A stretch of DNA of 64,000 nt from Caprimulgus europaeus (Eukaryota; Chordata; Aves; Caprimulgiformes; Caprimulgidae): NCBI GenBank assembly GCA_907165065.1, contig OU015543.1, positions 8,373,501 to 8,437,500 of the forward strand, written 5' to 3'. Positions 37,120 to 48,316 of this stretch are shown here, in pieces. The translations under genes and the position numbers were made by a program. How positions within the stretch are numbered: the first letter of the stretch is position 1; every line of letters begins with the position of its first letter. A model generated the notes under the pieces. That model made no database searches. It was not told the origin of the DNA and worked only from the letters and a program-made list of their open reading frames with translations.

Positions 37120-38035
37120 TCGCTCTTGAGTTCACCAAGGCAGCGAGGCGGTACCAACCGCGGCTTTATTTTATCTCCGATTCTCGGCAGCCCACACAAC
37201 CGTCGTGTAGTAAAACGCAGAGCAATTCCTCCTGCAAAACATGCGGTTTCGGGGCTCCCTCCGCGCGGGTGTGAAGACAGCGGCGCACAACCCCGGCTCT
37301 GTCCCCCCAGCCCCCTCCTCCCGCAGCCGAGCTCCGCCGCCCGCCGGCCCCCGCACTCAGCTCCGCCCGCCGACACATGCCGGCGCCCACCCTCCGGGAC
37401 CACGGTGGAAACTCCGGGGATGGCAGCCACCCGCCGCGACGGTGGCTCCGCCACCCACGGCCTCCCCCCCCCGCAAAAAGGGGTCCCCCATAGGAGACAG
37501 CACCCGCGGCCTCCCCGCAGCCGGGCTGCCTGCCCAACGCGCGGCCTCGGCAGGCACGGACGGGGTTCGAACCCGCGATCTTCGGTTTACGAGACCGACG
37601 CCTTACCACTTGGCCACCGCGCCTGACGGGCTAGCTGCACCCGCGCGCCGGCAGTGGAAGGCGGGACCCGCCGGGCTCGGCCGCGCGCCCCGGGAGCTGC
37701 CAGCGGCGGGATGGGACGGGACTGGGCGGGGCGGGACAGACTTCCTCGCCGGGCCCGCACCCGGCTGAGGAAGGGCTGCCCCTCCGTGCGGGTCCCGCAG
37801 GCACGGGCGGGGGCTGGGCGGGGCACCGGGAGCGGGCGGCGCCGGCGCTGCGGAACCGGCCCGGGCGGTGGAACGGCAGCGCGGGCTGATCGGGTCCTAG
37901 CGCGGTCCCCGCCGGCTGCCCCTCAGCCCGCACAGCTCGGCCGTCCCCCGCCCCTTTTCCCTGCGCGGGAACCTCGTTCTGCCCGGCCCGGCCCTCGGCA
38001 CCAGCTGGGGCAGTGCCCACCCTCAAACCAGACCG
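37120..38035. promoter_or_regulatory. CpG island around tRNA-Thr
   Basis: This is a dense CpG, GC-rich block that starts sharply near 37.12 kb and stops where a CR1 element begins at 38.04 kb. It contains the tRNA-Thr gene. It may simply be the open-chromatin domain of that gene. It could also be the promoter of a minus-strand transcript that includes the open frame at 35.5-35.9 kb, or of an unseen plus-strand transcript. The long frames here on both strands include translated tRNA sequence and are not coding. Confidence 0.6.
37552..37623 (-). tRNA. tRNA-Thr (anticodon CGT)
   Basis: This 72-nt tRNA gene is on the minus strand. The acceptor stem GGCGCGG pairs with CCGTGCC (one G-T wobble) and the discriminator is T. 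The D arm is GCC...GGC. The anticodon stem TCGGT/ACCGA encloses loop CTCGTAA, with anticodon CGT at 37591-37589. The T arm is GCGGG/CCCGT with loop TTCGAAC. The internal Pol III A box TGGCCAAGTGG lies at 37616-37606 and the B box GGTTCGAACCC at 37573-37563. CCA is not encoded, as expected in a nuclear eukaryotic gene, and there is no intron. The sequence matches human tRNA-Thr-CGT as I recall it except at the outer T-stem pair, here G-U. No run of four T follows closely; TTTTT occurs 74 nt downstream (37478-37474). Confidence 0.95.
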
Positions 38036-38039
38036 TGGA

Positions 38040-38262
38040 ATTCACAGAGTCATGGAACGGTCTGGGGTGGGAGGGACCCCCAGAGGTCACCTGGTCCAAC
38101 CCCCGCAGTGAGGAGGGACATCTTCGCTAGAGCAGGTCGCTCAGAGCCCCATCAAGCCTGACCTTGAACATCTCCAGGGATGGGGCCTCCACCACCTCCG
38201 TGGGTAACCTGTTCCAGTGATCCACCACCCTCCAGTTACTGGTGAACATCTGCTTTTCTCTC
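38040..38262 (-). mobile_element. CR1 LINE 3' fragment
   Basis: The minus-orientation CR1 shows CACAGAGTCATGGAACGGTC, CCCAGAGGTCACCTGGTCCA, CATCTCCAGGGATGGGGCCT and TAACCTGTTCCAGTGATCCA on the plus strand. It marks the right boundary of the tRNA-Thr CpG island. Confidence 0.92.
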
Positions 38263-38674
38263 TGCTGGTTGACAACACCTGACAGAGTAAAGCCGTGCAT
38301 GGCTACAGGAACAGAGAGTTGCCCAAGGAAACAAACAGCAGCTATTTTGGATGAAAAAAGTCCACCCGCACAGCTCTGCTGCCCTCAGTACCTGGTACTT
38401 GCTCACCAGGGAGTGCACTGGCCCCATCTCCCAGTTTTGGGGGAGGAAGGCTTCCCCCCAAAGCGAGAGCTGTGGGAGCAAAGCCCTACTCGCAGTGCAC
38501 CGTGCAGCACCGTCCCGCTATGGGACACAGCTCCTCATGCGGGTCCCAGAACACAGGGGGTCCCTGGGCACAGCTCCTGCCACTGCACGCTGCCTCCTGG
38601 CACTCACTGTGTGCCAAGGAACAGCATTTCCACCCCTTCCCTCGGGACAGTATCAAGCAATCTGACATGGTTTT

Positions 38675-38752
38675 GTGTCAGGAAGTGTTTCCTGATATTC
38701 AAACTGAATTTTCACATTTTACTTCAATCCCATTATCTTCTGTTTACGTAGT
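38675..38752 (-). mobile_element. Old CR1-like fragment
   Basis: The stretch reading GTCAGGAAGTGTTTCCTGAT and then ATTCAAACTGAATTTTCAC resembles the reverse complement of the CR1 3' region (the ATTAGGAAAAACTTCCTGA part). It lies about 400 bp from the clearer minus-strand CR1 and could be part of an older insertion. The match is weak. Confidence 0.45.
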
Positions 38753-39741
38753 AAAATCATAACAGCATAAATCATAAATACAATACTACATTATTAATAT
38801 TTCCTCCTTTGGATTTCCAGCTACCAAATATTTAGTCTTATGGCTAATGCTTGGTTAAAACCCAAGAAATGAATCAGCTCTCATTTTTATCACCACTAGC
38901 AGTAGGGCAGAAGGCAAGAATGTGAAGGATGTGGTTTTGAACCATTATTTAGCTTTGCATTGAAATTTCTCATTCTGGTTTCTAGTTTTCAGCCATTATT
39001 GGGTGGCAGAAAGTAATCTGTTATTTTTTGGCCTACACACTCTTCCTGAAAAAAACACAAACCAAACTAACCAAACAAAAAGAAAATAATCCAAGCCCAG
39101 TTAGAACTTACTACCACTCTGACATAATATAATCCCTCTTTCTACTTTATACGTTTGAATTTGTAACCAGGCACTACTCAATCAGATCCGAATTACACAA
39201 CCTTTAGCACAAGAATGCATTCTACATTTGCAATGTGCTCCTTGCGCAAATAAATAAAACATGTGAGGTCTCACCAGCTCATTCCAAAGATGAGCAGTTG
39301 CTTTCCTAAGGGTAAGTCTCATTTTTAGGTGTTAATACAAAATATTCCCAAGCCAGTCTCTGGCGCTAAGGTTTACTGTTTTGATGCTACAATTGTTTGG
39401 GATTCCAGCATCCCAGAGATACCCAGAAGCTGAAAACAGCAAGGTGGCAGGAGCTGTTGGGGTTGCAGAACTTGCGGCTGCTTTTCAGCCACGTCCTGCA
39501 CCCACTGCAGCCCTTGACTTTGCGTTTCAGGTGGTTGGTGTCTAACCACGTCCCTGTGCACATGGCAGCCCTGGCAGCGCTCTGTTTCCTTCTCTTCCTC
39601 CTCTCTCCCTCTGGCATGGCTGCTGAGGGGGGGCTTCATGGCTGCACCTTTAACCAGCTTACACAGTATTTCCAAAAACAACAGCAAACTCCTCTGCTGC
39701 TGCTTTTCTTCAGGGCAAACCCATCTCATCCCAGTACTGGG

Positions 39742-40266
39742 CACTGGTGAGGCTGCACCATAAAGCACTGCATTCAGTTTTGGGCCCCTGACTCCAAGAA
39801 GGACATGGAGGTGCTGGAGCGTGTCCAGAGAAGGGCACTGGAGCTGGGGAAGGGTCTGGAGCACAAGTGTGCTGAGTTCACAGCTGAGAGAACTGGGGGT
39901 GTTGAGCCTGGAGAAAAGGAGGCTGAGGGGAGACCTTCTGGCTCTGTCCAAGTCCCTGAAAGGAGGGTGGAGAGAGGTGGGGGTGGGTCTGTTCAACCAA
40001 GGACCAAGGGACAGGACAAGAGGAAATGGCCTCCAGTTGCACCAAGGGCAGTTGATATTGGATGTGAGGAAGAATTTCTTTCCTGAAAGGGTTCTTCTCA
40101 GGCATTGGAACAGGCTGCTGAGGGAAGTGGTTGAGTCACCATCCCTGGAGGTATTTAAAAGACGTGTCAGGGACATGGTTTAGTCATGGACGCATCAGTG
40201 TTAGGTTCACGGTTGGACTTGATGATCTTAAGGGTCTTTTCCAACCAAAACGATTCTATGATTCTG
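39742..40266 (+). mobile_element. CR1 LINE 3' fragment
   Basis: This plus-strand CR1 has GTGCTGGAGCGTGTCCAGAG, GAACTGGGGGTGTTGAGCCT, GGCATTGGAACAGGCTGCTG and TTGGACTTGATGATCTTAAG, and ends ACGATTCTATGATTCTGATT. It is the longest CR1 in the window, about 525 bp. It accounts for the open frames of 75-120 residues here and for most of the 267-residue antisense frame. Confidence 0.93.
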
Positions 40267-42591
40267 ATTCATTGCTTTGCACAGCCAGAGCTCGGCCCCT
40301 TAGGCCACGCTTTGACCAAAGAGGCTAAGGGACAGGCTTGGTTGGGGACTATTTCTCTGTCACGTGGGACAAGGGCTCAGGCAGACTGGGGGATTACTGG
40401 AGGGCTGAGAGCAACCTTGCCTAGTGACTGTTCACATTTTAAATAAAAGCCTGAGCACATGAAGAAAAGCCACACACTGGCCGAGAGAGTTGGTGTTTCA
40501 TAAAACACAACCTGCAATTTGCTTGCTTTACTGTACAAGAAGGAAGAGCATGAGTTTCAGCAGCTCAATTCCATCTATCTCATGTGGTGCCACAGCCCAG
40601 TTATCTGCTCTTCTATCTTTCTTTTCAGAACAGTCTGTACTATAGTTGTAAACCTTATGTTACATGTTATTGCATCAAAATATTAACTACCTTGTCTGTT
40701 AGCAAGTGAAGGCACAAAGATCTCAGTGTGAGGGAATAAGGGCTTAAGCATTATGCCAGAAGACATGCTTACACATTATCACTGCAAAGTTATTTTAAAA
40801 TCACCGTTAACCCAAATAGTTATGGTTATACATCTGGGACAATCTTCAATTTAACAGTCATATGCTCTATTCCCTTTTTTGCATCCAAAAAGCAGCTGGC
40901 TCCAAGGACAAAACTTACTCCCAGTTATGCAGTCCAAGAGAGTCTCTGCTGCATTACGTGGGTCAAAAGACATTTAGAGTGGAGTGACAGATCCCAGATC
41001 CCTGTCCGCCATCAGAGATCCAGGAAAACGTTGTAACATGGGCCATCAGGAACCGCAAACAGAACAAAGGAAAGCATCAAAGTCACAGCTTTGAAGTTGC
41101 TACGCTGAACAAGACACATCTGTCAAGACAACACAAGGAGATCAGAGCCCACTGTCAGTGTACTCACTCGGTGCTCGCATGAGAGGTGTTTCCTTTTTGT
41201 AACAGCTCAGCCTGCCACCATCCAAGTTTTCAGGAGTTGGAACTCATGCAACCTATCTCCTACTCTGCTGCTGCCTCATTCAACTGCTGTCTGGCTTCAA
41301 ACCCCCTTTCCCTCCTCCCTTTTCCCCCAAAAGATAAGAGCAAGATAAAAATCACCTCCCAGGGAGATCTGAGCTGGTTGCAAAATGACCCAAGGGTCTC
41401 AGCTCTCCTCAGCACAGTAAGAACAGCATCATTTGTTAGATACCATTACAGATTTTGTGATACATAGCGTTGACGTATTCCTATCCCTAGAGTAACAGCT
41501 GTTTTACTTTCCCAGTGTGTCTTTCTTGCCTGTGAGTAACTGATCTGGAAGTAGGTCAGTAGTACAGCACGTTAGCCTGAGCTGCTGAGATTTGGGAGCC
41601 AAACTACTCCACATCTCTCTGGTGAAGTGGGGAGTACACAGTGGAGAGTCTTCTTTGAGTCTGCTGTTATAAATCTGAATATCCAACATGTCATTGCCAT
41701 GAGGAATCTGGGAATGGGGACGCCTGAGAAGGTAACACACAGGTAAGTTGCTCCATGGATTATTCATACACTGTGTCTGTGCTCTGATTCCCCAAATGTC
41801 TGTACATGCTGAGAGAAAAGCTGCCCAGCAACTGCATGGGATGATATTGTAAAAGACATACACTGGGTTCAGAAAGCACTGACAGATAAATCAAAGCAGT
41901 TTGCACACTGTGATCATTTGAAGATCACCAAATTGCTTTTTAAAGGAAAACATTTTCCCCCCAAAGGCTTCAACTGATCAGTGAAGTTTTTTTAAAATTC
42001 CCTTTCCCCCTCCCCCTTACTTTGAGCCCAGCTGGAGGCAGAAAGCTTACCATGTTCGACTCCACATTTTAATAACACACCACAGGCCTCTTTCTCCCCT
42101 GATTTACACCCTTCACCATCACTCACATGGGGCAAAACTGTAACATTTTTTACCTCCCTCTTCCAAATGACACCTGACAAAGAAGCAGGTGGGAGAAGCA
42201 GCTTTTCAGTACAGAAACTTTAAAACCTGCTGAAAGCCCCCACTGAAGCCCAGCTGTGAGCCATCGGCACCCTGAGGCCATGCCAGCCTGGGCTTTGCTG
42301 GTGTTTCCGGGCTGGCTCTGGTGGTTTCCCTCTGACACACTGCTGGGCAGTGAGCTGCACAGGGCTGTTTCTCCCCAGGACTGCCCAGCACAACACAGCA
42401 AGGCCCCATTTTCCCAGTAAGAAGCACCCAGCACCTCTGGAGGCTGACTGGGGCTGCGTCTCTATCAGCAGCATTTTCTGACGCTAATGGACCCCTCTTT
42501 TGGGTTACGGTGCCCCCAGACACCAGCCCCGGGGCCAGCTGGCCCTGAGGTGACCGCGTCTGCGGTGTCCTCCCCTCACTCTACACAGAGC
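40267..42591. other. Intergenic, nothing recognised
   Basis: Unique sequence to the right of the long CR1, without exons or RNA genes that I can support. The sequence from 42200 becomes richer in GC as it approaches the tandem duplication. Confidence 0.5.
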
Positions 42592-42987
42592 CTTGCAAAA
42601 ACCAGCCTTGATCCTAAACACCTTGTCACTTACTAGTTTTTTTGTTTGTTTGTTTACACTCTAGCAGTTAAAACAAAGACCAGAAAAGGCCTGTGAGTCT
42701 GGCAGCCCAGACAGGAGAAGATAAAAAAAAATTACCACAGAGCATTGGTTGAGGGGAATCCACAGGCACAGTGTCCTCCATCTTACCCCCCCCATCAAAG
42801 CAAAAAGGAGCCTCGAACTTAAACAGCGTGTCAATTACTAGTTTGGGTTTTTTTAGTACTCTAGCAGTTAAAGAGAAGAAAAGAGGCCTGGGAGCCTGGT
42901 AGCTTAAACAGGAGAAGATAAAACAAAAATTACCTCAGAGCACTGGTGGAGGGGACCGCACAGGTGCTGGTGTGTCCTCCATCTTCC
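42592..42987. repeat. Diverged tandem duplication, about 195-200 bp unit
   Basis: Two neighbouring blocks, about 42592-42785 and 42794-42987, share in the same order CTTACTAGTTT / ATTACTAGTTT, CTCTAGCAGTTAAA, ACAGGAGAAGATAAAA, ATTACCACAGAGCA / ATTACCTCAGAGCA, and TGTCCTCCATCTT. A shorter third similarity (GGTGACCGCGTCTGCGGTGT) precedes the first. No coding frame spans them. Confidence 0.75.
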
Positions 42988-44965
42988 TGCCTCACGGAGC
43001 CTGCTCTGACATGGCAAGTCTTGGCCTGACCCGGCATCAGTCCAAGGGTCTCCTTTTGTCCCCAGCGCCTCCACACACTGCACCAGCCATGGGCCCCTGC
43101 TGCTGCCTGAGCTTTCCCACCACTACCCTGGCTCCTCACAGGTGAACTTTGCTGTCCTGCTCCTAGAAGGGCTCAACCAGGCACAGCTGGGGCTTGGCAG
43201 CAGGCGGGCTGCTGCAGGGCCACCTAGGGCAGAGCTTTCCCTCAGGCCTCCCCAGCACTGGTGAGCACGGGAAAGCCCTTGTCTTTACTTAAAACTGTGA
43301 ACCTCCTCTCTCCAGTGCCCCATGGGCTCACCCTGGGGTGGTCAGGGCTGCCCATGCAAGGTCAGGCTGGGCACCAGAACACCCGAGGCCATGGCTTCAG
43401 GCTGTGCCCTCCCCACAGCACACACTTGTTAGCCACACAGGTCAGTAAATAATTAAACTTAAGTCAGATTAAAAAACTGGCTGCAAGTCCTGCAAACAGC
43501 TGACAGCTGGAATTCCCATCAATTGAGAAGTGAGGGCCGTGGGTGGAGAGATTAATGCATCGGTCCTGTGAAGCTTTGGCATTATGTATCCCACAAAACT
43601 GCTGGGAATTTAACACAGTTGTGACTGTCAGATAAGGCACAGACTGAGACAAACTCATTCCCCAGTGACATCTGTATCACTCAGCCAGCGCTGATGAGGG
43701 TGTCACTCAGGCAGGTGAAAGCAGAACAGTGCAATCCTTCTTTAAATGAAGGTGGGTACACACTGTGTATGCCAGGGAGCCAGGGCAAGGAGGGACACGG
43801 ACTCAGTCACCCACAACAGACAACTTTTTACTCATGCAGGGAAAGGAAATAATTTATTTACATATCTGATTGTACACGACAGCTACCTGAAAGGATCCAC
43901 ATTAGCAAGGACAGCTTTATGGTCCCCAGAAAGTATTTCAAGAAAATACAGAGAAAATAGTGTAATGGCCACATTGCAACAGTACTGACATCACTTCACT
44001 TGTGTTGTAAATTACAGAACAAGATTAAAAATAGTCATATGCCACTTTTTCTGGCGGCTTTTTCCATTTTTTTTTTCAGTAACAATGGACTGAGTGGACT
44101 TTGCTCATTTTCATACCAAGCAGCCTTTGAAGTAAAAATTAAAACCACCTCCTTGCTTCTAAGGCAGCTTTATGATCTGTCAAGGGGGAACAAATTCAGT
44201 TAAAAAAATTCTGCTCCATGAGAATGTAATATATTATTTCATAGTTCAAAACTTTGTGTTTTGTGATATTTAGAGGATATTGATGATTTCTTACTTGTGA
44301 CTTGCCACAATTTATTATCTCACTGTGTCCAGGGGTGGTGAGTGGGGTGTTGATAAACCAGGTGTGAGGGAACAGTTCAAGCATCTCACCAGATGAGGGG
44401 GTCAACACTCAAGAAATGAAAGCACCAGCTCAAAAAGAAGTTTGTGGGAGGGAGGACAATTCTAGGACCAGGTCCCTGGTTGCCAGTTACAGATGGCCCA
44501 GTCTCACACCACATCTGTTTAGCTTCCCAAATGCTGCAGGAGAGTGCTGCGCTACAGATCCCAAGGGAAGGAGTTTATTCTGCAGTTGCCAAAATGTGAA
44601 AAGCGAGATACCCAGCTTCTCACATCTGCAAGAGGAAGATGTCCAGTCACGCAGATCCAGGTCTGTCCTTAGGAAAAGCTGCCACAGAAGCCAGGGAGGG
44701 AACAGAAGTAATTCAGAGCATTTTACCCTCTCCAAGAAGGAGAGGCTACAAACTGGTAATGCTATTTCTCTTTCCATTTCAATGGCCCAATCACTTGCCC
44801 ACTCCCACAACAATAATCCCAGAACTGAAGTTGACTTGAAATAGGCAACATGTTCAAATGAGATTTTGGTCTGATGCCCATTTCAAGCATAACAAGAAGC
44901 AAATTTGCTTTAGTGTGAATAAAAATCTATAATCACCAAGTCAGTACTATAACAGAGTTAAGTGT
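42988..44965. other. Intergenic or distal RAB11FIP4 3' UTR
   Basis: The left part (to about 43.4 kb) is GC-rich unique sequence. The right part is AT-rich and includes a minus-strand AATAAA at 43858-43853 that could be the distal RAB11FIP4 end. No coding signal was seen. Confidence 0.4.
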
Positions 44966-44971
44966 TTTATT
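44966..44971 (-). terminator. Candidate RAB11FIP4 polyadenylation signal (AATAAA)
   Basis: A canonical AATAAA hexamer on the minus strand in an A/T-rich setting, about 6.7 kb past the RAB11FIP4 stop. A second candidate at 43853-43858 is about 7.8 kb past it. Neither can be confirmed without transcript ends. Confidence 0.3.
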
Positions 44972-47900
44972 ATGTTGAATTAACTAAAACGAACAAGTGG
45001 ATAGAACTGGTCTCATAACGATACTAGAAAAATAAATCTGGGGAGTGTGTGTGACATTGCCTTACAAAAGAAACTAGCCATCTGATACACTTCTAAAAGA
45101 TTAAGAACTTCTAATTATGTTAAATTTTGTTTGCTACATAATTCAGACCATGACCTAGTGCTTCTAAAAAAACCTGTACAAAATGAGTATTTTTTACATC
45201 TCAGAGGCACATGAATACAAACTAATCTATTTTATATATACACATGTACATTACATGAAAACCAGAGATGAAGATCAAATTAATAAAGTGTATATAAAAA
45301 GTGCTGAAAACAGGAGATAAAATGTGAAAATCAAACATATCTTCACAACAGACAAGTAAAAGGCACGAGTACTAGAATATGCAACCATGCAAAAAACCTA
45401 AGTAGTCTGTGCAACAAAGCAAAACAAATGGCTCCCACAACTGATTTTACAGTAATTCTCAAAATATCTCAGTATTTAAACATACTGTCAGTGCAACATT
45501 TACTGCCCTGTAGCGTACTGAAGCGTTCACATGACATGAAATTCTTAGTTCCCCTTCTGACTTCCTTTCTCCAAAACCAGAATAATTTAGTTACAGATAA
45601 GGTGTCAAATAATTCCGGGCTGGTGTTGGGTAGTGTAAGATCACTACTCCAACTGTCTGAGTGGAAGAGTAACTGCAGCCCTCCTGCACCCCTTACCATC
45701 TGCGTATTGAACGCATGTCTGCCACAAAAATCACCTCCATGCCCTTTGCCAGGGTATAACGGGCTTTATGGGGGATTTGCCAGGGTGAACTTCCTTCTGA
45801 TGATGCGAGTCGACAGCTCAGATGTCACAGCTGCACCACTAACAACACCTACATAAAAAAAGAAATATAGATTCTAGGGGTAGGTGTCCAAACCATACCA
45901 AAGAAGTCCATGTGTGCTAATAAATGTTTCCATTAGGTTTAAAGTTTAAGTAAAAAAATAAAGTTTAAGGAACACAATGTAGCAGTGTCAGCTGACCTGG
46001 CACTGTGACAAACTAGGGTACAGAGACCCTAGTTGCAGGTGTTTCTATCTTCATGGGCTGCTGTCATCATCCATAAGGTACGCTTGCTAGACTAAGCTAG
46101 TAGGGCCGTGTTTAGAGTGTTTAAGTACAGCATGCAATTGGGTAGCTATACAGAATCAAGGCAAAACTTATGGGAACATGCCAGTGCTGCCTTACGTGGA
46201 TGGACTTCAGGCTCGTTCACCCTACGTGCTTGCATAACCATGAGAATCAGCTGCAACACTCTGTCATGTAGATGGGACACAACTTGTCTTCAGGACCACA
46301 CATAACGCATGGTGGTATAAAGACAGGGCTAAAATTTTTCATCTCAGTAACTAAAGCCACACTAAAGCCAAGAATATTGTGTTTGTCGTGTTTGCCCCTC
46401 CCATCTGCTCAAAGTGGCTGCCCCAAGGCACACAGACATCCTGACAGCTAGCACAGTGGCTCAGGACAAGGCCAAGAGTGTAAATGTCAACAGAAGATAT
46501 ACTGGGGAAGAATCCCATGAAGAAATTATTACTTTACATCAAAGCAACTCCCAGTGCATTAGGCAGGATTACCAGACTCAGACCAAACACTGACTGCCCT
46601 CCTTATCAAGTTCTAAAGGCATATGTGAAGTTTCATTAAATAAGAAACCCACACACACCACATGCTTCAACAGTAAACTGCTCCTAGGATCACTATTTTG
46701 GATTGAACAATACTGAGAAAACAACCCTGAGGATGCTGCAAAGGAACAAAATGCCAGCAATTGTTGAATTATATCCTTTAAAATCATCTGTGTTACATCA
46801 CCTGTCATGCCTTCTTGACAATGTTCCTTGAGTAACAAATGCCCTAATGAGAACATAAGCACTGCTACTTACACCAGAACCAATCCAGGAACTGCTTAGT
46901 TAAAAGTTTGAGTCAATTTTCACTCAAGTCAATATAAGCCAAGCCACTGATTTGGCAAGTGTTTGATCAGCTGCTAACTCCTTCCTTTCTTGGAAAAAAT
47001 CCCTCAGACCACACCATACATTATTTAAGAGAAAACCACTGTATATTCACCTCCATTAAAGTAGAAAAAAACAAAAAAAAGTATTCATTTATTTGTAAAT
47101 TCTAGTTCTTAAGATTCATCACATGTCACTGGCAGTATGATGCAGAGACTGCTGGACAGTGGCAGATGTAGCAGGCCACAAGGTACGTTTATGGATTAGC
47201 TTCCAAGCCTTCACTTACCAACCAGATTAGGAAACCCAAATACTGTAGGCCAAGATCCTCTCCAGAGAGTGATGCAGTTCTACTGAAGTAAATTGAGCTT
47301 TTCTGCATCCAGACAACAAAATATTTGTTGATGCACTTATCTTTGAGAATTAATAACACTGAGTTCAACTCCCTACAGAGCTGGCTGAGAAACAACTGAA
47401 TTTCTCCCAAAACCATAAAAGGAAAGTTGTCAGCAAGCGGATTGGATTTTTTTCTGAGACTTACTACAAATTTGCATACTAAAATCTCCTGAAAAATAGA
47501 TGTGATGCTTACAGTTTGTTAACGTTGTACTTCAAAACATGATGAATTCTCAAATAGCTTGAGTCTTCATTAGGAGTCACTCAAAAAGCTCAAAAACACT
47601 CTTTTAATGTCAAGGTAGTTTTGAATTAGCATGGCACTCTGAAAACAGAACTAGGCAGCAGCTGAAGACTGATGTCTGGAGGGAAGCCAGCCAATATCAG
47701 AAAAATCTTGAGAGGCTACATTTCAGGTACTCTTAAGTACAAGTTATGAAAGAGGTATTTTTTCTCACAGTAGCTTGTGTGTGGGATTAGCCTGACACAG
47801 GACAGCTTCTAGCCAGAAGTCATTTTTTTTCACTGTACAAAAACATCTGCAGTGGTTTGCAACTGGTTTGACCAGAATATCAGTTAGCTTTTTGGAATCT

Positions 47901-48271
47901 ACAGTAGAATGAACTAGGGAGCAGATCAAGATATAGTACCTTGGATTGTGTTTGCATCCCCGAGGGTTAAATGAGAAGCACAGTTTTGACACAAGAATGT
48001 TTACTGCATTTAAGTATTGCTAGAATGAGATGATATGAAATTTCTGTGCTTGAAATCATTTACCCAGGGAAATGAAGCTATTGTGCCACCAACAGTAACA
48101 CTGACAGAGGTAGACTGTACTTCCCCAGTTGGCCTGTGAATACAAAGCCCACAGTAAAGAAATACGAAATCCGTAAGAGAATAGGCATGGGTTTCAGTGT
48201 CTATCTCCCACACCTCCTGTCTGTTCTGCCAACGTGTCTGTCTGACACTTGACCAAAATATGCACTCTCTG

Positions 48272-48316
48272 CAACACTGGTATCAGCTTACTGATCAACA
48301 CTGGTATCAGCTTACT
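48272..48316. repeat. 24-bp direct tandem duplication
   Basis: CAACACTGGTATCAGCTTAC plus TGAT at 48272-48295 is followed immediately by a second copy that matches through CAGCTTACT. It lies in the putative RAB11FIP4 3' UTR. Confidence 0.8.

Noticed and set aside
37126..37768. Plus- and minus-strand frames of 130-175 codons around the tRNA
   Set aside because: Strings such as GVRTRDLRFTRPTPYHLATAP and RRSRKPKIAGSNPVRACRGRA are translated tRNA gene sequence, a well-known false-ORF signature.
39373..40176. 267-codon minus-strand open frame
   Set aside because: Most of it is the antisense of the CR1 copy at 39742-40266.
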